Part shown: positions 34,301 to 39,810 of the stretch, one piece after another
Layout of the letters: each line of letters begins with the position of its first letter
How positions within the stretch are numbered: position 1 is the first letter of the stretch
Origin: Anodontia alba
Taxonomy: Eukaryota > Mollusca > Bivalvia > Lucinida > Lucinidae
NCBI GenBank assembly: GCA_964016985.1
Contig: OZ024828.1
Coordinates: 26,294,581 to 26,358,580, forward strand
Direction of reading: 5' to 3'
DNA length: 64,000 nt
Translations under genes and position numbers: made by a program
The notes under the pieces: generated by a model
What the model was told of the DNA's origin: nothing
What the model saw: only the letters and a program-made list of their open reading frames with translations
Database searches by the model: none

Positions 34301-35027
34301 CTCCCACGATGCAGCACATGATCCCCATGACGACCATCACTCCGCCGAAGCCGCTCAAGATCCCCATGACGACCACCACTCCACCGAAGTCGCCCATGAC
34401 CCCCTTGACGACCACCACTCCGCCGAAGCCGCTCATGATCCCCATGAAGACCACCACCCCGCCGAAGCCGCCCATGATCCCCATGACGACCACCACGCCG
34501 GGAAAACCCACGATATGACTGGCCATGAAGATTTAAATGGCCATGACCCGCATGCCGATGATTCCCATGACGACCCCCGCTCCCACGATGCAGCACATGA
34601 TCCCCATGACGACCACCACTCCGCCGAAGCTGCTCATGATCCCCATGACGACCACCACCCTGCCGAAGCCGCCCATGATCCCAATGACGACCACCACGCC
34701 GAGAAAACCCACAATATGCATGGCCATGAAGATGGAAATGGCCATGACCCGCATGCCGATGATTCCCATGACGACCCCCACTCCCAAGATGCAGCACATG
34801 ATCCCCATGACGACCCCCACTCCCAAGATGCAGCACATGATCCCCATGACGACCACCACTCCGCCAAAGCCGCTGATGATCCCCATGACGACCACCACGC
34901 CGCCGAAGCCGCCCATGATCCCCATGACGACCACCACTCTGCCGAAGCCGCCCATGATCCCCAAGACGACCACCACCCCGAAAAAGGCCATGATATTAAT
35001 GGCCATGGACACGGAAACGGTCATTAG
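12128..35027 (+). CDS. Gene A: secreted SOD-derived His/Asp-rich metal-binding plasma protein (pernin/dominin-like), 6 coding exons
   Basis: Spliced from 12128-12215, 13897-14178, 19547-19623, 23136-23287, 26391-26508 and 33864-35027: 1881 nt, 626 residues plus stop. Every junction has GT/AG ends and the phases (1,1,0,2,0) fit exactly. Order: signal peptide (1-20), acidic coiled coil (about 30-52), Cys-containing acidic segment (about 73-123), degenerate Cu/Zn-SOD domain (about 124-256), His/Asp repeat tail (276-626). SOD copper ligands are present as H174, H176, H191 and H241. The zinc loop is about 7 residues short, human H80 is replaced by D201, H71 has no clear equivalent and R143 is K247. 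Known bivalve relatives are abundant haemolymph or extrapallial-fluid proteins that bind metals, and pernin is reported to lack SOD activity. Extracellular metal binding or transport is inferred. Family assignment is strong; exact function is not shown by sequence. Confidence 0.87.
12270..12618 (+). mobile_element. TA-flanked pogo-like MITE in gene A intron 1
   Basis: TACAGTGAACCTTCGTTACA start, GGTATAAAGAGGGCTGACTA end, central GTTAGAATCGCCTCAG hairpin. Same family and orientation as 4728-5075. Confidence 0.8.
12619..13896 (+). other. Gene A intron 1, distal part
   Basis: Holds a family 6 palindrome (13355-13437), a poly-T tract (13685-13713) and a degenerate AAGGGAA..AACTCT-type repeat around 13535-13680. 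No coding sequence seen. Confidence 0.6.
13897..14178 (+). CDS. Gene A coding exon 2: acidic coiled coil, HADET repeats and His-rich segment
   Basis: The acceptor TTGTTACAG ends at 13896 and the donor GTATCA starts at 14179; both are phase 1. The first 20 or so residues (EEELEELHHEIEELKAHVES) have heptad-like spacing typical of a coiled coil, which could drive self-association. Next come three 15-bp repeats at 13989-14033 (HADET, HADET, HADGT), then a conserved Cys (TCPTG) and alternating His/Asp/hydrophobic residues (VNIHFHG, THININLHV) that match exon 2 of gene B. If intron 2 were retained, the frame would stop after 8 more codons at 14204. Confidence 0.85.
14179..14840 (+). other. Start of gene A intron 2
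   Basis: Contains a family 6 palindrome (14315-14405). At 14455-14660 is a sequence with AAGGGGAGGCGATACATTTC, CAAGGGCAAATAACTCTGAC and a TTCTTTCCTTA hairpin half. A similar block sits at the same place in gene B (50878-51075), and another is at about 23720-23990. Confidence 0.6.
15140..15400 (-). mobile_element. Old, diverged SINE copy
   Basis: Keeps GGTCAGTTGATCTAACCACA, AGCTGACAACTGC and AATCAGCGGAAG blocks of the SINE body; the tRNA head is barely recognisable. Confidence 0.6.
16121..16352. repeat. Palindromic minisatellite, about 30-bp unit
   Basis: About seven units of GAATTGGTACCAATTC plus TTCACATGTAAGAG-type spacer. The palindrome makes both strands read Asn-Trp-Tyr-Gln-Phe. Confidence 0.9.
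16561..17109. other. No gene; intron 2 of gene A
   Basis: Contains loosely repeated TCGGCCAAT / GGCCAGTA words at 16715-16800; otherwise no structure seen. Confidence 0.45.
17110..17364 (-). mobile_element. MITE-1 copy with half of the hairpin lost
   Basis: R arm first. The first stem stops at CATAGAT and is followed by CGGCGAGGCGG, so only one stem arm is complete. Confidence 0.87.
17451..17685 (+). mobile_element. MITE-1 copy with half of the hairpin lost
   Basis: L arm first. The first stem arm is missing between TTTTTTTTCTC and GTCGAGGCGG, mirroring the loss in its neighbour 87 bp away. Confidence 0.88.
17686..18518. other. No gene; intron 2 of gene A
   Basis: AT-rich, apparently unique. 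Confidence 0.5.
18519..18936. mobile_element. TTAA-bounded MITE, interrupted by another MITE
   Basis: Left part (TGCTGAATAAATTAAGATGC, CACACCCACTTCT) and right part (ACAAACAGTGCAGATCC...GGGTTCACCAGGACTAGGG then TTAA) match intact copies at 49441-49652 and 40242-40456. They are split by the element at 18579-18824. Confidence 0.8.
18579..18824. mobile_element. GGGCCCAGTTGTTCAAA MITE, nested in a TTAA MITE
   Basis: Inverted ends GGGCCCAGTTGTTCAAAG; inner GTTAACGAGTCGTTAA-type arms; core hairpin AATGTGAGTAGCTTTTGCA / TTGCAAAAGCTACTCACA. A second copy in opposite orientation is at 25273-25508. Confidence 0.88.
18951..19228 (-). mobile_element. MITE-1 copy in gene A intron 2
   Basis: R arm first, full length; hairpin centre CCTCGGCGAGG. 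Confidence 0.92.
19350..19513. repeat. Family 5 hairpin repeat close to gene A exon 3
   Basis: GAAGACGACATTTTGAAATA start, GGCATTTCATGCAAATTG / CAATTTGCATGAAATGTC hairpin, GTGTCTTCTGCTGAATTTA end; 34 bp from the exon. Confidence 0.8.
19547..19623 (+). CDS. Gene A coding exon 3: first SOD beta strands
   Basis: A 77-nt exon between TATTTTCAG and GTAAGT. It encodes EEYIATCEMRDYSSSGIHG followed by TVRFKQF, which matches the Cys-containing first strand and the G-x-(I/V)-x-F-x-Q second strand of Cu/Zn SOD. Gene B exon 3 has exactly the same length and phases. A hairpin repeat ends about 35 bp upstream. Confidence 0.85.
19781..19980 (+). mobile_element. Half MITE-1 joined to a poly-T tract
   Basis: Poly-T with CTTC interruptions (19781-19848) runs directly into the second stem arm and R arm of MITE-1 (19849-19980). 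The L arm and first stem are gone. Confidence 0.85.
20383..20698 (-). mobile_element. MITE-1 copy with an extra stem fragment
   Basis: R arm first. The first stem arm is duplicated (CATAGATTGTGGGTACTCG twice) before the CCTAGCCTAGG centre. Confidence 0.9.
20699..21292. other. No gene; intron 3 of gene A
   Basis: AT-rich, poly-T at about 20913-20928; nothing else recognised. Confidence 0.5.
21293..21507. mobile_element. CTGGTCACTAG palindromic MITE, intact
   Basis: Ends TAGACTGGTTCCAGTCTC and its inverse; centre GGCTGGTCACTAGAG / CTCTAGTGACCAGCC. Confidence 0.87.
21906..22402. mobile_element. CTGGTCACTAG palindromic MITE, interrupted by MITE-1
   Basis: GGCTCCAGTCTCCAGTGACT start and GACTAGATCCAGTCTA end, with the same centre; a MITE-1 fills 21967-22246. 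The intact relative at 21293-21507 serves as the empty site. Confidence 0.88.
21967..22246 (-). mobile_element. MITE-1 nested in another MITE
   Basis: R arm first, full length; hairpin centre CCTCGACGAGG. Confidence 0.93.
22720..22888. repeat. Family 5b hairpin repeat
   Basis: CCTTAAAGCGGC start and GGCCCTTTAAGG end; core TTGACATTTCAAATGAATCG / ATTCACATGAAATATGAATC. Confidence 0.7.
22899..23101 (-). mobile_element. SINE with internal deletion next to gene A exon 4
   Basis: tRNA head present (A box TGGTTCAGTTGTA-like, B box GGTTCGACCCC). The body is reduced: CGGCCCAGTCCTCTAAGCGG joins directly to GTTAACCAGTCAGCGGAAGG. It ends 34 bp before the exon. Confidence 0.87.
23136..23287 (+). CDS. Gene A coding exon 4: SOD copper-site exon
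   Basis: The acceptor GTATTTTAG ends at 23135. The donor is taken as GTATGT at 23288 because this gives phase 2, which joins exon 5 in frame. It encodes the SOD copper motif HVHVTGD (H174, H176) and GPHYDP (H191, the bridging ligand position). The Cys of the usual SOD disulfide, which falls between these motifs, is absent. There are extra histidines before the motif (FHDHDEHHDMHVH). A SINE fragment ends about 35 bp upstream. Confidence 0.85.
23387..23710. mobile_element. Pogo-like MITE in gene A intron 4
   Basis: Termini TACAGTGGACTCTCACTATC and GGAATTCGAGATAGCG...GTCGACTGTA, with TA at both ends; repeated ATCTCGAA words. No transposase. Confidence 0.75.
23720..23990. repeat. GGGAGCAAATTCTTTCC hairpin repeat
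   Basis: AAAGGAAAGAAGTTGCCCC / GGGAGCAAATTCTTTCCTTT inverted repeat; related to blocks at 14455-14660 and 50878-51075. Confidence 0.65.
24238..24528 (-). mobile_element. MITE-1 copy, only one in gene A intron 4
   Basis: R arm first; the first stem arm is partly duplicated (CATAGATTGTAGGTACTCG twice); centre CCTCTACGAGG. Confidence 0.88.
24655..24722. repeat. GCAAACAGTGTA hairpin
   Basis: GCAAACAGTGTAAACCCTTA...CGCCACGTTCTGTGGCG...TCTACACTGTTTGC. Confidence 0.85.
24910..25236 (-). mobile_element. SINE with internal duplication
   Basis: The GGTCATGTCGAGCGCGGTCA...GGGCAGGCTTAGTCCTC block of about 90 bp occurs twice in tandem; the tRNA head is diverged. Confidence 0.78.
25273..25508. mobile_element. 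GGGCCCAGTTGTTC MITE, copy 2
   Basis: Same ends and core as 18579-18824 but inverted; core hairpin GTGAGTAG / CTACTCACATTTTTTCAGC, with part of one stem lost. Confidence 0.87.
25750..25837. repeat. (AT)n microsatellite
   Basis: About 88 bp of uninterrupted AT. Confidence 0.97.
25930..26232 (-). mobile_element. SINE, near full length, in gene A intron 4
   Basis: A box TGGCTCAGTGG and B box GGTTCGATCCC are both closer to the Pol III consensus than in the other copies; no target duplication was found. Confidence 0.88.
26391..26508 (+). CDS. Gene A coding exon 5: shortened zinc loop and Greek-key strands
   Basis: A 118-nt exon between TTATTTTCAG and GTAAGT. It encodes DDGDLGGVTTDSHGHVDED and then VTLIGRNSIIGRSVI, a clear match to the SOD segment GDLGNV...ISL.G...IIGR. 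The zinc-ligand Asp (D204) is kept; the preceding His position holds Asp (D201). The exon joins phase 2 to phase 0. Gene B has no detectable counterpart within the window. Confidence 0.85.
26878..27241. mobile_element. TACAGTAGAAC MITE with ATTAGAATCGCC hairpin
   Basis: Inverted ends TACAGTCGAACTTCGATGGC and GCCATTGAAGTTCTACTGTA; central ATTAGAATCGCCTC / GAGGCGATTCTAAT. Pogo-like CAGT termini with TA flanks. Lies in intron 5. Confidence 0.85.
27460..28270. repeat. Diverged tandem repeat, about 100-bp unit
   Basis: Recurring AAGATATAAG.CAAAATCACTG, GACCATGAAATATAGGTCA and GTGACCTACATTTA words through 27480-28250, with progressive divergence. Confidence 0.7.
28330..28700. repeat. Two tandem units of about 175 bp
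   Basis: Each holds TCTAGCCCCGCCCCGGATCA, GTAGATGTAGAATG, AGGTACC.CCATACCAAAT and AGTTTCTGATAAGTGGCT. GGACGGACGG-rich DNA to 28775 and a TTCGGCATACTTCGTATGCC palindrome at about 28802 follow. Confidence 0.8.
28894..28964. repeat. GCAAACAGTGCAGA hairpin next to the mariner relic
   Basis: GCAAACAGTGCAGACCCAGA and its inverse around CTCCTTCAGGATGAG. Confidence 0.82.
28996..30071 (-). mobile_element. Mariner (Tc1/mariner, DD34D) relic with intact terminal inverted repeats
   Basis: The first 30 bp (TACGAGGGTCCTGCAAAAAG...) and the last 30 bp are inverted repeats with two mismatches, and both ends carry TA, the mariner target. At 1076 bp it is shorter than the usual 1.3 kb, consistent with an internal deletion. 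It lies in intron 5 of gene A, antisense to the gene. Confidence 0.9.
29070..29860 (-). pseudogene. Mariner transposase pseudogene (frameshifted, internally deleted)
   Basis: The N-terminal part (from 29860) has the mariner helix-turn-helix region (VFRWLKAFKAGKFSVEDD, GRPKAS). The C-terminal part, in another frame (down to 29070), has VHLLYD...SSH and YSPDPSPCDFFLF with exactly 34 residues between the last two catalytic Asp. The segment that should carry the first catalytic Asp (GDETW region) is missing: the reading passes from EQEPQRRAD straight to NKQWKRKDEKRPC. A frameshift lies near 29390-29480. It cannot encode an active enzyme. Confidence 0.9.
30072..30760. other. No gene; T/G-rich low-complexity tract
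   Basis: 30503-30665 is poly-T with G and TTG runs, and 30726-30758 is poly-A. Open frames here are only low-complexity Phe/Gly/Cys or Lys/Asn/Thr strings. Confidence 0.7.
30761..31963. other. No gene; low-complexity islands
   Basis: AACG(C/T)TGCCAAAGGC triplicate at 31112-31150, poly-T at 31316-31385, (TTC)n at about 31610-31640, otherwise unique. Confidence 0.55.
31964..32400 (-). mobile_element. About 435-bp repeat with terminal hairpin, copy 2 (inverted)
   Basis: Inverse of 3301-3738: starts GTTGCATAAAAAGCAGTGTC and ends with the TCGCCAGGTCCCTGGGG hairpin and GTTTGATCCCTATA. Confidence 0.87.
32401..33863. other. Distal intron 5 of gene A
   Basis: Family 6 palindromes at 33067-33130 and 33735-33825; no exon-like signals besides the acceptor at 33863. 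Confidence 0.55.
33864..35027 (+). CDS. Gene A terminal exon 6: end of SOD domain plus His/Asp repeat tail
   Basis: Acceptor TTATGCTTCAG; stop TAG at 35025-35027. It opens with VHSKDGSKMAGCVIGWA, equivalent to the last copper ligand (H241) and the C-terminal SOD strand, with the electrostatic loop almost entirely deleted. Residues 276-626 hold about 16 units of the type AAHDPHDDHHSAE, interrupted by about five GHEDGNGHDPHADDSHDD-like spacers. KTHDM-headed blocks start at 34224, 34503 and 34704, so a higher-order repeat of 279 then 201 nt is visible. One N-glycosylation sequon (NDS) lies in a spacer. The tail should bind divalent metals. All six frames are open across much of the repeat, and those other frames are not believed to be genes. 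Confidence 0.88.
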   Translation, partial: VHSKDGSKMAGCVIGWAKDNPKHHRPFGYCMQRFQSAHDPNDAHAQEAHDVDGHEDEHDMHPKAAHDPHDDHQPHEKADDIHGHEDEHGHDPHAKAAQDPHDKHHAAEAAHDPHDDHHAEKTHDMHGHEDGNGHDPHANDSHDDPNSHDAAHDPHDDHHSAEAAQDPHDDHHSTEVAHDPLDDHHSAEAAHDPHEDHHPAEAAHDPHDDHHAGKTHDMTGHEDLNGHDPHADDSHDDPRSHDAAHDPHDDHHSAEAAHDPHDDHHPAEAAHDPNDDHHAEKTHNMHGHEDGNGHDPHADDSHDDPHSQDAAHDPHDDPHSQDAAHDPHDDHHSAKAADDPHDDHHAAEAAHDPHDDHHSAEAAHDPQDDHHPEKGHDINGHGHGNGH

Positions 35028-35031
35028 ACAC

Positions 35032-35037
35032 AATAAA
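35032..35037 (+). promoter_or_regulatory. Possible poly(A) signal of gene A
   Basis: A canonical AATAAA begins 4 nt after the gene A stop codon. If used, the 3' UTR would be only about 15-35 nt. Transcript data would decide between this and a distal site. Confidence 0.4.
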
Positions 35038-35084
35038 AGACAGGGTGAGCCACAACGTCAGAAAACGTACATTCGGATATGAGC

Positions 35085-35255
35085 GCTGAACGAAGATACA
35101 GATCTTCGCATTGGCGCAGTCTGATCAGAATCTTCAGTCGGCGTATTGTTGGATAGCCACGGATGCAATGTTTCCTCTTCAATAAACACAGAGTCTGATC
35201 AGACTGCGCGGATGCGCATGTTGATTTGAGTCTTCGTTGGATGCACATGTCAGAA
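35085..35255. repeat. Two family 6 palindromes just 3' of gene A
   Basis: GAGCGCTGAACGAAG...AATCTTCAG and AGTCTGATCAGACTGCGCGG with ATGCGCATG...GAGTCTTCG, beginning about 60 bp after the stop. Confidence 0.7.
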
Positions 35256-35379
35256 GGTTTCTCTCATTGTGGCTCAAAGTGATACGGTAAATGTCCTAAA
35301 ATTTCGAACACTTTATTCCATACCTTTTTGGCCTAAATTTGATTTTTATGCAAATGTTGCTTAAACTACTTAATGGAAA

Positions 35380-35450
35380 AGCAGTGTAGTGTAGACCCTG
35401 ATCAGACTACTCATTCAGGAGCAGTCTGATCTGGGTCTGCACTGAATGCA
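35380..35450. repeat. CAGTGTAGACCCTGATCAG hairpin
   Basis: Arms around CTCATTCAGGAG; same family as 844-913, diverged ends. Confidence 0.75.
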
Positions 35451-35607
35451 TATATCATTTTGTCAGACACTTTGGTGTTCGAAATTTTTGGACATTTACT
35501 TGGTGGTATCGCGACTAGATATTCACAGATCACAGCATTACACATGACGAGACGTGATGGTGAACCTCAGGTCACGTTACTGTAGAATGCTGTGTTTTAG
35601 TATATTT

Positions 35608-35716
35608 ACCCAGCTAGCATTCTACATAAATCTATAGCGGACCGTTATCGGCCCGTCAGGGTAGCTGACAGGCCGATAACGGTCCGCTATAGATTTATGT
35701 AGAATGCTTACTGGGA
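35608..35716. mobile_element. CCCAG palindromic MITE, copy 3
   Basis: CCCAGCTAGCATTCTACATA and its inverse; near-perfect palindrome around CAGGGTAGCTG. Confidence 0.9.
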
Positions 35717-35789
35717 TATACCTTTGAAAATTAACCACTCAAGCATCATTTCAAAAATAAACAAATGATGTTCTAAAATGTGCATATTT

Positions 35790-35930
35790 TTTAGGAAATA
35801 AGGCTTAACATTTCATGTGACTCGTCAGCTAGTTGTCTGCAGACGATTCACAGAAATGTCAAGTTAAGTTTCTCGAAAAACAAAATAAAAATGAATGACG
35901 TCTGCTACAATTTTGAATGAAGCTTTTGTG
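35790..35930. repeat. Family 5b hairpin repeat
   Basis: AACATTTCATGTGACTCGTC / CAGACGATTCACAGAAATGT then GACGTCTGCTACA. Confidence 0.7.
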
Positions 35931-36015
35931 TTTAATTTTATTTTGTCACAAATTATCTGTTTATTCATTTTATTTGTCATTAATGGATGCTTGGTGCTAT
36001 ATCAACGCTTGGCAT

Positions 36016-36515
36016 GCTGGGTAAAATTTACAGCAGACGACATACTGAAACATATGTTTCTTACTTTTTTCCAGAAATCAGGTATTGATATTTTTATTCA
36101 GATTGTTGCCACTGAGACAATTTGCATGAAATGTCGAATCCTGGTTTCTGTGGGAAAAGAAAATACAATGTAAGAACACTACCACAGTTTGTCGTCTGCT
36201 GCATTAGCGCAGAGAGTAGTTAATTTTAAGGACATGCATGTCTCTTTGACTTCATGATGTTAATGCAAATTGCCTCGTTTGAGAGTTTGTGACATGTATC
36301 TGGAAAAAAATATCGGGCCTTTCAACTAATATTGTTTCTTGGAACATATCTTGTTTACTCTTAGAACTCTGGTTTAAAATTTCGGCAGACGACATTTTGA
36401 AATATATTTTACCAGAAATAGGCTTTGATATTTCATACAAATTGTCTCCTTTTCTAGGAAAAATAAGAAACATGTCATCACTTTGTCGTCTGTTGAATTT
36501 ACTTAGAGAGTGGTA
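36016..36515. repeat. Two family 5 repeats in tandem
   Basis: 36016-36210 and 36377-36515 each run from (A)GCAGACGACAT..TGAAA to TTGTCGTCTG(C/T)TG and lack a strong hairpin. Confidence 0.7.
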
Positions 36516-36540
36516 AAGGTTAAAAGGGTATTATTAACCA

Positions 36541-36722
36541 TTAAAGCGCCAATCATTACTGCAGCGGACGACTCTTTTTTTTTTTCAGAGAAAACAAGTC
36601 TTGACATTTCATGTGAATCGTCTGCTTGGCAGACGATTCACATGAAATGTCAAGACTTGTTTTCACTGAAAAATAAAAAAAAATAGTCTGTCGTCTGCTA
36701 GAAATTTTGCTTGGCGCTTTAA
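36541..36722. mobile_element. TTAA-bounded hairpin MITE (family 5b, complete)
   Basis: Begins TTAAAGCGCC and ends GGCGCTTTAA. The core is a perfect inverted repeat AACAAGTCTTGACATTTCAT...GAATCGTCTGC around TTGG. This is the clearest copy of the 5b family and defines its ends. Confidence 0.85.
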
Positions 36723-36802
36723 GGGTTAATATATAATAGATATAATCCAAGTAGATACACATTTGAAGGAGAAAGTGACTTTTCTTGGATAAATAAGTCG
36801 CG

Positions 36803-37083
36803 CATTACGAGAACATGCCTATTCACATATACTGAAAATTTTGCCACCAAAATATGAAAATTTTCAGATAAGAAAACTCTGATATTTTTTTCATATTTCG
36901 GCTCAAAACATAGATTGTGGGTACTGGTTAGAACCGCCTCGGCGAGGCGGTTCTAACGAGTACCCACAATCTATGTTTTTGAGCAGAAATAAGAAAAAAA
37001 AATTTACCCCTGTAAACCCCACTTTTACTATATAAAAGTTGGATTTAAGGGGGTCAACATTATATAGGCATGTTTTCCAGATG
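36803..37083 (-). mobile_element. MITE-1 copy
   Basis: R arm first; centre CCTCGGCGAGG; right end altered to TTCCAGATG. Confidence 0.9.
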
Positions 37084-37831
37084 GATCGGGACACTGGCAT
37101 CTGTAGGGTGTGTGCTTACAGCGAACGCTTAGAGCGTCCTAAATATTCACACAGTCTCAACAGGATATTCACTGCCTGCTTGCAAAATCGTTCAAGTTGA
37201 ATTCAACAAAATATATCGACGTAGAGCAGAGACTCTGATTAGACAGCGGCTTCGCTAGCTGAAGTGGAGTTTACTGTACACGTTTTTTCCCGAATACACA
37301 ATTTTGCCCGATATATAGCTTTTACAATGTTCCTTCTTATTTGAGCTGCTCAAATAGGAAGGGGCATTAAAAAGTTATATTATTCGATTTGCGCATAGCG
37401 AAGACCCACACAGGTCTACGCATTAAGCCAAATCGGGGTCTTTGCTCTCCAAGCACAGAACATTCAAACGCTATACAATTTACTTAGTAAACACACAGTC
37501 TAAACAACGTCGTTTTGACGTCGCGGCGTCGTTGAAACGACGTTGATGCGGCGTTTTGTACTTAGTGAGTAAGAAACAAGCCAGCGAGCACGCAACGCTG
37601 AGATAACGACGCATTAACGTCGATGCAACGTCATGACGTTGCATCGACGTTGATACGAGGTTGAATAAATGCCTTGTGTCCCAGCGGAATTGAAGTACCG
37701 CGAGTCGACAGCATAATAGTTGCAGTTAAACCAATGAATTCTTGAAATTTATTTTTTTTTTTTTTTTTAATCTGCGGAAAGTGAGATGGTTGAAATCGCA
37801 CTTTCTATCCATGTAAAACTGTTTGTCACTA
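37084..37831. other. No gene; AACGTCG-rich palindromic patch
   Basis: 37500-37690 is dense in AACGTCG / CGACGTT words and includes a perfect palindrome at about 37616-37652 (GATGCAACGTCATGACGTTG core). The rest is unique. Confidence 0.6.
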
Positions 37832-38113
37832 CATTACGAAAACACGCCTTTTCAAATATGTTGAAAATTTCACCACCAAAAACTGAAAGTTTTCAGATAA
37901 AAAATTCTGATATTTTTTCATATTTCTGCTCTAAACATAGATTGAAGGAACTCGTTAAAGCCGCCTTGCCGAGGCGGTTCTAACGAGTACCCACAATCTA
38001 TGTTTTTGCGCAGAAATAAAACAAAAAATAATGCATACCCCTGTAAACCCCGGTTTTACTATATAAAAGTGGGGTTTAAGGGGGCAAAATTATATAGGCG
38101 TGTTTTCGTGATG
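37832..38113 (-). mobile_element. MITE-1 copy
   Basis: R arm first; the first stem arm carries several substitutions (GAAGGAACTCGTTAAAGCC) while the second is consensus. Confidence 0.9.
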
Positions 38114-38799
38114 AGATCAGCAGTTTATGACATGTAGTCAAATGTATCTGTTAAAACTTTTGAGATCAGTATGGTACATGTAGGTAATTAAGGTATCCCG
38201 ATATTTAGGGTAAATTCGGTGAAAGAATTAAAAGAAAATTTGGCTGATTCGATTGATTCAACAGTGACAATTACTATGTCGACTCGCACTTAACTTCTGG
38301 TGAGAAAAGAGTAAAATAAGAAATTCTTGAATAGCACAAGACTGTGTGGAGATGCAGTCTGGTCTTGGTCTTCGCTGTATGAATGTGATATGTACTTTCT
38401 CTATGCTTGTCTCAGCTGAAAACAATAGAAAACTATTTAAAGATGACAAATCGTCTAATTTTATTTGTGTTTGTTAATAAGCTAAAACGAAAATTTGGTG
38501 TCTATCCGGCCAAATGGTGAATAAACCTCTGGCATCGAAATAAATTTAATGTTGAGTTTCTGGGTTTTGAACGGTTTGCTTATTTGCATCTCATTCAGTA
38601 TTTAAGTATTCATAAGAAACGAATGGTGCAATTGATTCGTATGAATGACTCTTTTTTTTTTTTTTAAATGAAAATATTCGGGTAGTGCAGAGTTTCTTCA
38701 TATTTACATGTAAGTCTGTATTGAACTAACCCTTTAATAATAAATTCGATTATTAAGGCCATTTGAACTTAAACATTTAATTGACACTTAGCACTCTGG
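38114..38799. other. No gene recognised
   Basis: AT-rich, short poly-T near 38652. Confidence 0.5.
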
Positions 38800-38990
38800 G
38801 TAAAATCTTCAACATGCGACATATTGAAATATTGTTTTATTTTTCCCCAGAAAATAGGATTTGACATTTCATGCAAATTGTCTCCATTGGAGACAATATG
38901 CATGAAATGTCTAATCCTGTTTTCTGTGAAAAAAAAAAAATAAGAAAAAAATATTACCAGAATGTTGTCTACTGAATTAAACCAGAAAAT
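38800..38990. repeat. Family 5 hairpin repeat, good copy
   Basis: Core TTTGACATTTCATGCAAATT...GTCTCCATTGGAGAC and inverse, flanked by CAACATGCGACATATTGAAA and TGTTGTCTACTGAATT. Confidence 0.85.
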
Positions 38991-39157
38991 GGTAATGATT
39001 AAATAAAATTTTATAATCAATTTAAATTTCACTGACTGAAGTTATTTCTTTTTTACTTTTTTTTATTTTTTATCTTTTTATTTTATTTTTCGTGTAATTT
39101 TCGTGTAATTGTTGGTCGGCTAAATTGACCTGACGGTTTTACCTTTGTGAACATTTA

Positions 39158-39436
39158 CATCACGAAAACACGCCTATATAATATTGACTCCTTCAAATCC
39201 CACTTTTATATAGTAAAACTGGGGTTTACAGGGGTAAACATTATTTTTTCTTATTTCTGATAAAAACATAGATTGTGAGTACTCGTTAGAACCGCCTCGC
39301 CGAGGCGGTTCTAATGAGTACCAACAATCTATGTTTTGAGCAGAAATGTGAAAAATATCGGAGTTTTTTGTCTCAAAATTTTCAGTTTTTGGAGGTAAAA
39401 TTTTCTTTATATTTGAATAGGCGTGTTTTCGTAATG
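39158..39436 (+). mobile_element. MITE-1 copy
   Basis: L arm first; centre CCTCGCCGAGG. Confidence 0.92.
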
Positions 39437-39631
39437 TTTAATATTTCTGCTCAAAACATAGATTGTGGGTACTCGTTAGAACCGCCTCGACGAGGCGGTT
39501 CTAACGAGTACCCACAATCTATGTTTTTGAGCAGAATTAAGAGAAAAAATGTATACCCTGTCGACCCCAGTTTTACTATATAAATGTGGGGTTTAAGGGG
39601 ATTAAAATTATATAGGTATGTTCTCGTGATG
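39437..39631 (-). mobile_element. MITE-1 partial copy in tandem
   Basis: Directly follows the previous copy. It lacks the R arm and begins at ATATTTCTGCTC; hairpin and L arm complete. Confidence 0.88.
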
Positions 39632-39810
39632 ATATTCACAATAGTACATCCTCTTAAATTATCTTGAAACATTGCATTGCCAGCTTTAATTATAAATTCT
39701 AAATATACACTATTGCTAGAACTATTACTATATTGGTCAAAATTACCAGTATGGAATAAAATTATGAGATTAAAATATTTTTTTTTAATTTTTAAGTAAA
39801 ATTTTTAAGA

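Noticed and set aside
33913..34836. 307-codon minus-strand frame rich in GRHGDH
   Set aside because: It is the complement of the His/Asp coding repeat of gene A exon 6. It has no independent start context or conservation argument, and five other frames are equally open.
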